Below, one piece after another: positions 1 to 4,994 of a stretch of DNA of 5,541 nucleotides. Positions within the stretch are counted from its first letter, which is position 1. Each line of letters opens with the position of its first letter. The DNA is from Pseudomonadota bacterium (GTDB taxonomy: Bacteria; Pseudomonadota; Gammaproteobacteria; Pseudomonadales; Halieaceae), in NCBI GenBank assembly GCA_030591305.1, contig JAUVBI010000210.1, positions 1 to 5,541 on the forward strand, in the 5' to 3' direction. A model generated the notes under the pieces. The model saw only the letters and a list, made by a program, of their open reading frames with translations. It made no database searches and was not told the DNA's origin. The translations under genes were made by a program, and so were the position numbers.

Positions 1-174
1 ACGGGTACTGGTGAGCCCTTCTATTGCAGCCCGGGAAAGAAGGTTCAGGGACTTAAGAGGATTTACAATGGCATGAGAGATCTTTTTCATAGGGGTAATG
101 ATGCACCCCATAGACAAACCACTCGACAACCCACTCACACTTTGATTGCCGTTTTTGTCACCACGCTTCGCCAT
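1..174 (-). CDS. Unidentified protein, N-terminal 58 residues (partial, runs off left edge)
   Basis: A leftward reading frame stays open from an ATG at 174-172 to the window edge, giving 58 residues that begin MAKRGDKNGNQSVSGLSSGL. I do not recognise the family. The visible part is polar and Ser/Gly-rich for about 20 residues, then becomes a basic, mildly amphipathic stretch (KKISHAIVNPLKSLNLLSRA, residues 30-49). There is no clear signal peptide or membrane segment. Internal ATGs lie at 111-109 and 90-88; none of the starts has a convincing Shine-Dalgarno, so the start is uncertain. An in-frame TGA lies upstream, about 12 codons before the chosen ATG. The ATG sits at the end of an inverted repeat (173-201). 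The resemblance of residues 46-58 to the N-terminal part of DUF58 proteins is too faint to use. It could also be a chance open frame. Confidence 0.45.
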   Translation of the reverse strand, partial: MAKRGDKNGNQSVSGLSSGLSMGCIITPMKKISHAIVNPLKSLNLLSRAAIEGLTSTR

Positions 175-201
175 TATCGGCAATAAGTTAGTGCCGATGA
201 T
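173..201. repeat. Imperfect inverted repeat, 10-bp arms, 9-bp spacer
   Basis: ATTATCGGCA (173-182) and TGCCGATGAT (192-201) are complementary at 9 of 10 positions, with an uninterrupted 7-bp core (ATCGGCA/TGCCGAT). In the leftward transcript the 3' arm runs into the ATG of the partial gene, so the hairpin could mask its start. As DNA, its centre is about 128 bp upstream of the predicted sigma-54 start at 315, a usual distance for an enhancer-binding-protein site. Read rightward it is followed by only four T, which makes a poor terminator. Which role applies cannot be settled here. Confidence 0.5.
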
Positions 202-248
202 TTTAGATCACCTGAGTCAGATCCAGGAAAAAATATTTAATCCATATT

Positions 249-261
249 TTTCAATATGTTA
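249..261 (+). promoter_or_regulatory. Possible IHF binding site
   Basis: TTTCAATATGTTA matches the IHF consensus WATCAANNNNTTR at all but one constrained position and lies in an AT-rich tract (about 226-275). It is 54-66 bp upstream of the predicted sigma-54 start site, where IHF commonly bends DNA between an enhancer and a -24/-12 promoter. Such degenerate matches are frequent in AT-rich DNA, so the support comes mainly from position. Confidence 0.35.
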
Positions 262-269
262 CAAAATAT

Positions 270-298
270 ATTATCCCTTTTCCACAATTGGCACGCAA
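270..298 (-). promoter_or_regulatory. Possible sigma-70 promoter for the leftward gene
   Basis: On the minus strand TTGCGT (298-293) and GATAAT (275-270) are separated by exactly 17 bp. The -10 is a 5/6 match, the -35 only 3/6. Transcription would start near 263, giving a leader of about 90 nt before the ATG at 174. The site overlaps the rightward sigma-54 promoter, so the two could compete for polymerase. This is a weak candidate. Confidence 0.25.
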
Positions 299-304
299 CC
301 TGCT
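288..304 (+). promoter_or_regulatory. Sigma-54 (RpoN) -24/-12 promoter for the DUF2970 gene
   Basis: TTGGCACGCAACCTGCT matches the consensus YTGGCACGNNNNTTGCW at every constrained position except one (C instead of T at 300). The diagnostic GG (290-291) and GC (302-303) are exactly 10 bp apart. Transcription would start near 315, leaving a 77-nt leader before the GTG at 392. A possible IHF site and an inverted repeat lie upstream at plausible distances, as sigma-54 promoters need an activator. No competing sigma-70 promoter with good -35 and -10 boxes was found for this gene. Confidence 0.7.
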
Positions 305-391
305 ATACATTTAACGAGTGAGTATAGTGACATTGACAGAACGTGATCAGGTCATTTTTGGCTGGATTATTGAAACAAATTGAGGGATCAG

Positions 392-613
392 GTGACAACA
401 CGCACAAATGAAGCGACCGGCGTCGAGCAGGGGGATTTAACCCTCTTTCAGATCATGGGAAGTGTGTTCGCGGCGAGCTTTGGCGTGCAATCCAAAGAAA
501 ACAAGGTTCGAGATTTCGAGCGTGGCAAGCCGGTGCATTTCATCATCGCAGGCTTGGCCTTCACCGTCATATTTCTGGTGACACTGGTCACGGTGGTCAA
601 CCTGGTCGTGTAA
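392..613 (+). CDS. DUF2970 family small inner-membrane protein
   Basis: This 73-residue protein belongs to the DUF2970 family, small single-span membrane proteins of unknown function found mainly in beta/gammaproteobacteria. The match rests on the order of features: a cytoplasmic N-terminal part with LTLFQIMGSVFAASFGVQSK (residues 17-36), then a charged linker with RDFERGK (40-46), then HFIIAGLAFTVIFLVTLVTVVNLVV (one membrane helix, about 49-73) ending at the C-terminus. The GTG at 392 is chosen because GAGGG (382-386) lies 5 nt ahead of it; the in-frame TTG at 380 would add four residues but overlaps that Shine-Dalgarno. The gene stands alone, behind a sigma-54-type promoter and ahead of an intrinsic terminator. 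The family assignment is firm; the cellular role is unknown. Confidence 0.9.
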   Translation: MTTRTNEATGVEQGDLTLFQIMGSVFAASFGVQSKENKVRDFERGKPVHFIIAGLAFTVIFLVTLVTVVNLVV

Positions 614-621
614 AAGTTTAT

Positions 622-643
622 GGTCTGCCAGGGAAGGCGGACC
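622..643 (+). repeat. Stem-loop in the 3' untranslated region of the DUF2970 gene
   Basis: GGTCTGCC (622-629) can pair with GGCGGACC (636-643) in RNA, eight pairs including one U-G, around the loop AGGGAA. It lies 9 nt after the DUF2970 stop codon. No T-tract follows, so it is not a terminator by itself; it may protect the 3' end or be incidental. Confidence 0.4.
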
Positions 644-670
644 CTCAATACCCCAATGTAGGTCCTTATA

Positions 671-697
671 CTGCCCCCACCCCGGGGCAGTTTTTTT
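671..697 (+). terminator. Rho-independent terminator after the DUF2970 gene
   Basis: CTGCCCC (671-677) and GGGGCAG (684-690) form a perfect 7-bp GC-rich stem with a 6-nt loop, followed directly by seven T (691-697). It closes the DUF2970 transcript 58 nt after the stop codon and separates it from the acyl-CoA synthetase gene. Confidence 0.93.
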
Positions 698-754
698 ATC
701 TGCCTCGCTCTAACAAACACCACACCCTTCGGCACACCATCATTGCCGGGCTAT

Positions 755-784
755 TAGACATTTTGCGGTTGACCAATGTAGTAT
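755..784 (+). promoter_or_regulatory. Candidate sigma-70 promoter of the acyl-CoA synthetase gene
   Basis: TAGACA (755-760, 5/6 to the -35 consensus) and TAGTAT (779-784, 4/6 to the -10) are 18 bp apart. The start site would be near 791, giving a leader of about 34 nt. An alternative -35, TTGACC (769-774), has no good partner at normal spacing. No FadR- or PsrA-like operator was recognised. Confidence 0.4.
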
Positions 785-824
785 TCAGATCACGAAATTA
801 GAAACTGGCTAAAGGTGACTGACA

Positions 825-2342
825 ATGCATACATTGATCGACCCGTTAAAGCGGGCCTTACAAATCGGGCCGAAAGAAACTGCGCTGATTCACGATGATA
901 TAGAAATCACTTACGAGGACATGTGGCGTCGTTGTAGTCTTTTGGTGGGTGGGCTGCAAGCCATGGGTGCGCAAAAAGGTGACCGGATCGCACTGCTGGC
1001 CAACAACTCACATCAATATATTGAAACTTACGTGGGCGTTCCCTCGGGGGGCATGGTAGTAGTCCCACTCAATACAAGACATGCAATGCCTGAGCTGGTT
1101 TATGCCTTGAAAGATTCCGGCGCCAAAATTCTACTCACTGATCGAACCGAGCTTGGAGAACTTGCGGAAATTGTTGATCATGTCATAACAATGCCCGGCG
1201 ATTATGAAGCATTGCTGGACAACGCCAGCGAAGCTGTACTGGGTGAAGAGGGTGATGAAAACGCGCTCGCCGGGCTGTTTTATACGGGGGGCACAACGGG
1301 TGCGAGCAAAGGGGTGATGTTAACCCATCGTAATTTGATCTCAAATACATATAACTGGCTGGCTGCGATTCCGCAATCATCAGAAGATCGATCGCTCATT
1401 ATGGCGCCGTTGTTCCATGCAGCGGGGTCCAACGGTGTTTTGGGTGCGATTTGGTTAGGAGCCTGCCAGATTACCTTAGGCGCCTTTGATGCCAAGGCAG
1501 CACTGGATTTGATAGAGAAACACAAAGTCAATATGACGCTGGGTGTGCCCACCATGCTAGCGGCAATGGCAGATGAGCAGCATACAAATCCGCGCAATGT
1601 CGATACGCTGGAAATTCTCTCCCATGGTGGCTCTCCGATCGCAACAGAGGTCCTTCGCCGAACCAGTAGCGCCTTTCCCCGCACGCAAATGGTAGAAGTA
1701 TACGGGGGTACGGAGACGTCTCCGCTGGCGACGGTCCTTCGCCATGAAGAAAAACTTATAGATGACCCAAGGGCCCGCTCCTGTGGCCGATCTGTGATCG
1801 GCAGTTATGTGAGTATCCGTAATACCGACGGCAGTGAATTACCAACCGGGGTGGTTGGTGAGGTTGTGGTTACCGGCACCAATGTGATGAAGGGTTACTG
1901 GAACAAAGAAGAGCAAACTGCCGCGGTGCTGAAAAATGGCCGTTATTGGACGGGCGATCTTGGCTATATGGATGAAGCAGGCTATTTGTTTTTGGTCGAC
2001 CGATCCAAAGATATGATTGTGAGCGGCGGGGAGAACGTTTATTCAACGGAAATAGAAGAGGTTTTGTATAAACACCCGGCCGTACTTGAAGCTGCCGCCT
2101 TTGGCGTACCCGATGAAAAATGGGGAGAGGCGGTGCATGCCGTGGTTGTTCCATGGCCAGAACACAGCGATATCGATCCGTCAGAAATTATCGATTTTTG
2201 TCGCGAACATATTGCCGGTTATAAAGTGCCCAAAGGGATTGATATCCAACACGAACCATTGCCAAAATCCGGGCCAGGTAAAGTCCTGAAAAGGGAACTC
2301 AGAGCGCCTTATTGGGAAAACACTGACCGCTCGGTGAACTAA
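825..2342 (+). CDS. Acyl-CoA synthetase (AMP-forming, ANL superfamily)
   Basis: A 505-residue adenylate-forming enzyme, close in length to single-domain fatty acyl-CoA ligases such as FadD13. The family activates a carboxylic acid with ATP to an acyl-AMP, then transfers the acyl group to CoA in the cytosol or at the membrane face. Core motifs are present in order: phosphate-binding loop YTGGTTGASKGV (153-164), APLFHAAG (194-201), VYGGTET (292-298), YWTGDLG (374-380, Asp378 for ribose), VDRSKDMIVSGGEN (391-404, hinge region) and PKSGPGKVLKREL (480-492), where Lys486 is the expected catalytic lysine. All key residues are intact. The loop has TGG and ASKG where many relatives have TSG and xPKG. 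AAAGGTGA (811-818) sits 6 nt before the ATG and fixes the start. The gene is monocistronic and convergent with the dehydrogenase. A medium- or long-chain fatty acid is the likeliest substrate, but sequence alone does not exclude aromatic acids or carnitine-type acids. Confidence 0.93.
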   Translation: MHTLIDPLKRALQIGPKETALIHDDIEITYEDMWRRCSLLVGGLQAMGAQKGDRIALLANNSHQYIETYVGVPSGGMVVVPLNTRHAMPELVYALKDSGAKILLTDRTELGELAEIVDHVITMPGDYEALLDNASEAVLGEEGDENALAGLFYTGGTTGASKGVMLTHRNLISNTYNWLAAIPQSSEDRSLIMAPLFHAAGSNGVLGAIWLGACQITLGAFDAKAALDLIEKHKVNMTLGVPTMLAAMADEQHTNPRNVDTLEILSHGGSPIATEVLRRTSSAFPRTQMVEVYGGTETSPLATVLRHEEKLIDDPRARSCGRSVIGSYVSIRNTDGSELPTGVVGEVVVTGTNVMKGYWNKEEQTAAVLKNGRYWTGDLGYMDEAGYLFLVDRSKDMIVSGGENVYSTEIEEVLYKHPAVLEAAAFGVPDEKWGEAVHAVVVPWPEHSDIDPSEIIDFCREHIAGYKVPKGIDIQHEPLPKSGPGKVLKRELRAPYWENTDRSVN

Positions 2343-2362
2343 CTGGACGGAAAATCACCACC

Positions 2363-3382
2363 CTACAGAAGGTAATCCATTGTCATTTCCTCCGCCACAG
2401 TCCAAAGCTGATCGGCCATGGCCTCATCAAACATGTGATTGTCGCCACTGATCTGTACCGGATTACAATCTTCAAAGTAAGCACCACTCACTCCCTCCAG
2501 TGCCGGATTCGTCGCGACATAAACCTGCGTGGCGGCGCCCTCCGCCGGTGTTTTCGCAAAAAAGCCCCCCAGTAAGTTGAATGCACCGCGCAGGGGCGCC
2601 GGCGCCGTCCGGGCGATATTGGTTTTCACCAGCCCGGGGTGTACCACGTTGGAGGTGACGCTCGTCCCCTCCAGGAGCCGGGCCAGCTCTAGCGAAAATA
2701 GGGCATTGGCCAACTTGGAACGGCCGTATGCCTCCTGAGAATCAAATTCTTTTTCTCCGCGCAGGTTGTCAAAATCTATCCCCACCGAGGGCGCTTGTTT
2801 ATAACCTGACCTGCTGCCTACATGGACGATACGGCTGGCATCATTGGCCAGTAGTATCGGCATCAGGTGATTAATCAGCACAAAGTGGCCAAGAAAATTG
2901 ACTGCGAAGTGTTTCTCGATACCGTCAACCAACTCCAGGTCGCCAAATGTGTTGATGCCAGCATTGCAGATCACCATATCCAGTGTCTGCCCCATCATCT
3001 GCACTGCGGAGGCACAGCTCACTGCCGACTGGAAATCGGACAACTCCAACCACAGCGGTGTTGTCTGCCCCTCTATACTGGCACAGGCCGCCGTCGACTT
3101 TTCAATAGTCCGTCCGGTACCGATAACATGTACGCCACGCTGGGCAAGCACCCGCATCGTCTCATAACCCAGGCCGGAGGTGCAGCCAGTTACCAGCGCA
3201 GTCTTTCCGCTCAGATCCAGACCGCGGGTGACCTCCTCCGCAGTTGAATCCGGACCGAATGGGCCGATAGGAAACCGTGTATCGGGGGTTAGAACAAAAT
3301 CTTCCCCGCCACAGGCCCCAAGCATTGGCGCTGCGGCTACCGCAGCGGATAATTGCAGCAACTGTCTGCGTTGTATAATCAT
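2363..3382 (-). CDS. Short-chain dehydrogenase/reductase (retinol-dehydrogenase-like) with Tat/lipoprotein signal
   Basis: A 339-residue SDR enzyme. The fold begins near residue 57 and shows TGCTSGLG (65-72, nucleotide-binding Gly motif), CNAG (139-142), VNFLGHF (161-167, structural Asn162), catalytic Ser190 in VHVGSRSG, YGRSK (219-223, Tyr219/Lys223) and HPGLVKTNI (248-256). Arg91 after beta-2, with no acidic residue there, favours NADP(H). The pre-core segment STAEEVTRGLDLSGK resembles retinol-dehydrogenase and WWOX-type SDRs, which interconvert alcohols and aldehydes or ketones. The N-terminus is odd: twin Arg5-Arg6, a short hydrophobic Ala/Leu stretch and LGAC with Cys24, matching a Tat signal plus lipobox; Gly25 at +2 would fit outer-membrane sorting. 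Shine-Dalgarno AAAGGTGAG (3397-3389) precedes the ATG. The gene ends 20 bp from the convergent synthetase. Enzyme class is firm; export is predicted and substrate unknown. Confidence 0.92.
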   Translation of the reverse strand: MIIQRRQLLQLSAAVAAAPMLGACGGEDFVLTPDTRFPIGPFGPDSTAEEVTRGLDLSGKTALVTGCTSGLGYETMRVLAQRGVHVIGTGRTIEKSTAACASIEGQTTPLWLELSDFQSAVSCASAVQMMGQTLDMVICNAGINTFGDLELVDGIEKHFAVNFLGHFVLINHLMPILLANDASRIVHVGSRSGYKQAPSVGIDFDNLRGEKEFDSQEAYGRSKLANALFSLELARLLEGTSVTSNVVHPGLVKTNIARTAPAPLRGAFNLLGGFFAKTPAEGAATQVYVATNPALEGVSGAYFEDCNPVQISGDNHMFDEAMADQLWTVAEEMTMDYLL

Positions 3383-3603
3383 TCGACTCTCACCTTTTTG
3401 TTATTAATCTCGTACAGTGTTCGACCAGCGATGAAAAATAGACCATAAGATAGCACCTGAGTTCCGACTATTTCCGTAAGTCAGCAGCGGCGCATAAAAG
3501 TCTGGGCTGAATGTGACATTAATTGCAACCAACACATTAGCGAAAATCCGCTTCGATTTCAGCCTCCAGGTAAAGAAATACCGGATGTTAGCGGCCACCT
3601 ACC

Positions 3604-3643
3604 GGCAGGGCAATGTGTGCAGCGGTAAAACTTGCCGCCTGCC
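3604..3643. repeat. Imperfect inverted repeat upstream of the WYL operon promoter
   Basis: GGCAGGGCAA (3604-3613) is complementary to TTGC-CG-CCTGCC (3632-3643) with a 2-nt bulge, giving ten pairs around an 18-nt spacer. It ends 8 bp before the -35 box of the WYL operon. It may be an operator half-site pair, or an RNA hairpin in a transcript of the divergent gene. The remaining DNA of this intergenic stretch (3383-3603) shows no supportable gene, and I could not find a good promoter for the dehydrogenase in it. Confidence 0.3.
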
Positions 3644-3651
3644 ACGACATG

Positions 3652-3680
3652 TACACAATTTATACGGATATAACTATACT
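3652..3680 (+). promoter_or_regulatory. Sigma-70 promoter of the WYL-DUF1232-UbiA operon
   Basis: TACACA (3652-3657, 4/6) and TATACT (3675-3680, 5/6) are separated by 17 bp. The start site would be near 3687, a leader of about 26 nt. Between the boxes lies a short dyad, TTATA-CGGA-TATAA (3660-3673), so a regulator bound there would block polymerase. Autoregulation by the first gene is a reasonable inference because many WYL regulators repress their own operon. Confidence 0.6.
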
Positions 3681-3712
3681 GGGTCGGCAAAGCAACCACA
3701 CAGGAACCGCGC

Positions 3713-4588
3713 ATGCCGCCCCGTACCAACAAAAAATGGCCCTTCCGCTGGGAGCTTCTTCTGCGCTATCGCTTTATCGAAACCATCGTCCTGTGGGAGG
3801 GGCGCCTGACCACCCGCCATCTGTGCGACACCTTCGGCATCGGCCGGCAACAGGCCAGCAAGGATATCAACAACTACATTCGCGAGGTCGGGCCGGGCAA
3901 CCTGGAATACGACAAATTCCTCAAGGGCTACAAACCGACCGACGATTTCCAGCCACAGGTCACCCAGGGCCTGGCCGATGAGTACCTGCACCTGATGGCG
4001 CGCAATAACGAGCTGATGAATGTCTTTGAGTCGTTGTCACTCAACATGGCCAATGTCGAGGTGCTCTCCCTGCCGGTACGGGACGTAAAACCCGAGGTGT
4101 TGCGCCCCATCATGCAGGCGGCCCGCCAGCAAAAGCGGCTGGATGTGGACTATGTCTCCATCAACAACCCCGATCGTGAAGGGCGCATCATCGTACCCCA
4201 CACCCTGGTCTACACCGGCCTGCGCTGGCATGTGCGCGCATGGTGTGAAAAAAACCAGGAATACCGGGACTTTGTATTGAGCCGGTTTCGGGATATTCCT
4301 GAAATCATGGATGATGCCGAACACGGAATAGCCGGCGATACTGAGTGGAATACCACCATCACTATACGCATCGCCCCCGATCCGCGATTGAACCAGGATC
4401 AGCGGGAAGTCGTGGAGGTCGACTACGGTATGGAAAATGGCGCACTGGAAGTGAGCACCCGCGCCAAATTGGTACCCTATGCCTTGAAATTACTGCATGT
4501 AGATCCCACAGAAGAGTTAGAGGATCCTATGGCACAGCAGATTATTGTTGAAAACCGGGATGAGTTGAATCCCTGGTTATTTGGGTGA
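3713..4588 (+). CDS. WYL-domain transcriptional regulator of the BrxR/CapW type
   Basis: A 291-residue predicted dimeric DNA-binding regulator. Residues about 11-60 form a winged helix-turn-helix (RW at 12-13, WEG at 28-30, FGIGRQQASKDINNYI at 41-56), followed by the characteristic link NLEYDKFLKGYKPTDDFQP (63-81). The WYL domain spans about 125-200: its motif is changed to RWHVRAWCE (171-179, WHV for WYL), with YRDFVLSRFRDI (184-195) supplying conserved Arg185 and Arg191. The C-terminal dimerisation part is about 212-291. This order, length and linker match the BrxR/CapW regulators that control BREX and CBASS loci. WYL domains sense ligands, often proposed to be nucleic acids or nucleotides. 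CAGGA (3701-3705) lies 7 nt before the ATG. It is the first gene of an operon, 16 nt ahead of the DUF1232 gene. The WYL class is firm; the BrxR/CapW placement is from motif memory. Ligand and targets are unknown. Confidence 0.9.
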   Translation: MPPRTNKKWPFRWELLLRYRFIETIVLWEGRLTTRHLCDTFGIGRQQASKDINNYIREVGPGNLEYDKFLKGYKPTDDFQPQVTQGLADEYLHLMARNNELMNVFESLSLNMANVEVLSLPVRDVKPEVLRPIMQAARQQKRLDVDYVSINNPDREGRIIVPHTLVYTGLRWHVRAWCEKNQEYRDFVLSRFRDIPEIMDDAEHGIAGDTEWNTTITIRIAPDPRLNQDQREVVEVDYGMENGALEVSTRAKLVPYALKLLHVDPTEELEDPMAQQIIVENRDELNPWLFG

Positions 4589-4608
4589 TGGAGTATACCG
4601 GTATATGA
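4588..4608 (+). other. Six-codon minicistron bridging the WYL and DUF1232 genes
   Basis: The WYL stop overlaps an ATG (TGATG, 4586-4590) that opens a frame encoding MEYTGI and stopping at TGA 4606-4608, which overlaps the ATG of the DUF1232 gene (ATGA, 4605-4608). Ribosomes could thus be passed through two stop/start overlaps. There is only a weak Shine-Dalgarno-like GGGTG just before it. The peptide need not have a function, and chance is possible. Confidence 0.3.
4594..4605. repeat. Perfect 12-bp palindrome at the DUF1232 start codon
   Basis: TATACCGGTATA is a perfect palindrome between the GGAG ribosome-binding sequence (4590-4593) and the ATG, and includes the A of the ATG. It resembles the TATAC-GG sequences in the operon promoter (3661-3667 and 3675-3682). 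It could be an internal operator or simply spacer. Confidence 0.45.
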
Positions 4609-4994
4609 GCAACCACAACGAATTTGAAGACGCTTTTTCAGAACAGGGCTTCTGGAGCAAACTGAAGTACTATGCCAAATCCGCCGGCGTAGAAGTGGTC
4701 GAGAAAGCCCTGCTGCTCTATTACGCCGCGCAAGAGGAAAAAGCGCCTGCCTGGGCCAAGGCGACCATCGCGGGAGCGCTGGGTTATTTTATCGTACCGC
4801 TGGATGCCATTGCCGACCTGACACCCGCCGTCGGCTATGCTGACGACCTCGGCGTACTGGCGTTGGCGATCGCCGCAGTGGCCACCTACATCAACGATGA
4901 TGTACGAAAAAAGACCGCGGCCAGGATCAAAGCCTGGTTTGGCGAAGACCGCCTCACACTTGATGCCCCGGACACCGATTCCCCGGAAGATTAA
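4605..4994 (+). CDS. DUF1232 (YkvA-like) small membrane protein
   Basis: A 129-residue protein of the DUF1232/YkvA family, whose members are small, probably membrane-associated and without a settled function. The diagnostic core is PAWAKATIAGALGYFIVPLD (residues 48-67), then AIADLTPAVGYADDLGVL (68-85), followed by a second hydrophobic stretch (84-95). An amphipathic helix (about 15-44) precedes the core, and an acidic tail of about 15 residues ends it. The ATG at 4605 is chosen because GGAG (4590-4593) is upstream, though the 11-nt gap is long. An in-frame TTG at 4581 would overlap the WYL gene and add eight residues. The gene lies 16 nt after the WYL stop and its TAA abuts the next ATG, so all three genes are probably co-transcribed and translationally coupled. 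Confidence 0.9.
   Translation: MSNHNEFEDAFSEQGFWSKLKYYAKSAGVEVVEKALLLYYAAQEEKAPAWAKATIAGALGYFIVPLDAIADLTPAVGYADDLGVLALAIAAVATYINDDVRKKTAARIKAWFGEDRLTLDAPDTDSPED

Noticed and set aside
173..204. Inverted repeat followed by TTTT as a rightward terminator
   Set aside because: The T-run is short and separated from the core stem, and no rightward gene ends upstream in the window.
333..338. Perfect -35 hexamer TTGACA upstream of the DUF2970 gene
   Set aside because: No acceptable -10 box lies 16-18 bp downstream.
146..346. Rightward 66-codon open frame
   Set aside because: It overlaps the AT-rich control region, the sigma-54 promoter and the leftward gene start, has no ribosome-binding site and no protein-like pattern.
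448..735. Leftward 95-codon open frame over the DUF2970 gene
   Set aside because: It is antisense to a recognised gene and its terminator, with arginine-rich non-family sequence.
2343..2362. Bidirectional terminator between the convergent synthetase and dehydrogenase genes
   Set aside because: The 20-bp gap and flanks contain no stem of useful length with a T-tract on either strand.
2595..2606. GGCGCCGGCGCC palindrome
   Set aside because: It lies inside the dehydrogenase coding sequence and is explained by Ala/Pro codons in GC-rich DNA.
825..3382. Acyl-CoA synthetase and dehydrogenase as one operon
   Set aside because: They are on opposite strands and converge, so they cannot share a transcript.
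3404..3598. Leftward 64-codon open frame with GTG start between the dehydrogenase and WYL genes
   Set aside because: A stop codon sits right before the GTG, the ribosome-binding sequence is poor and no family is recognisable. A decayed gene remnant is possible but unsupported.
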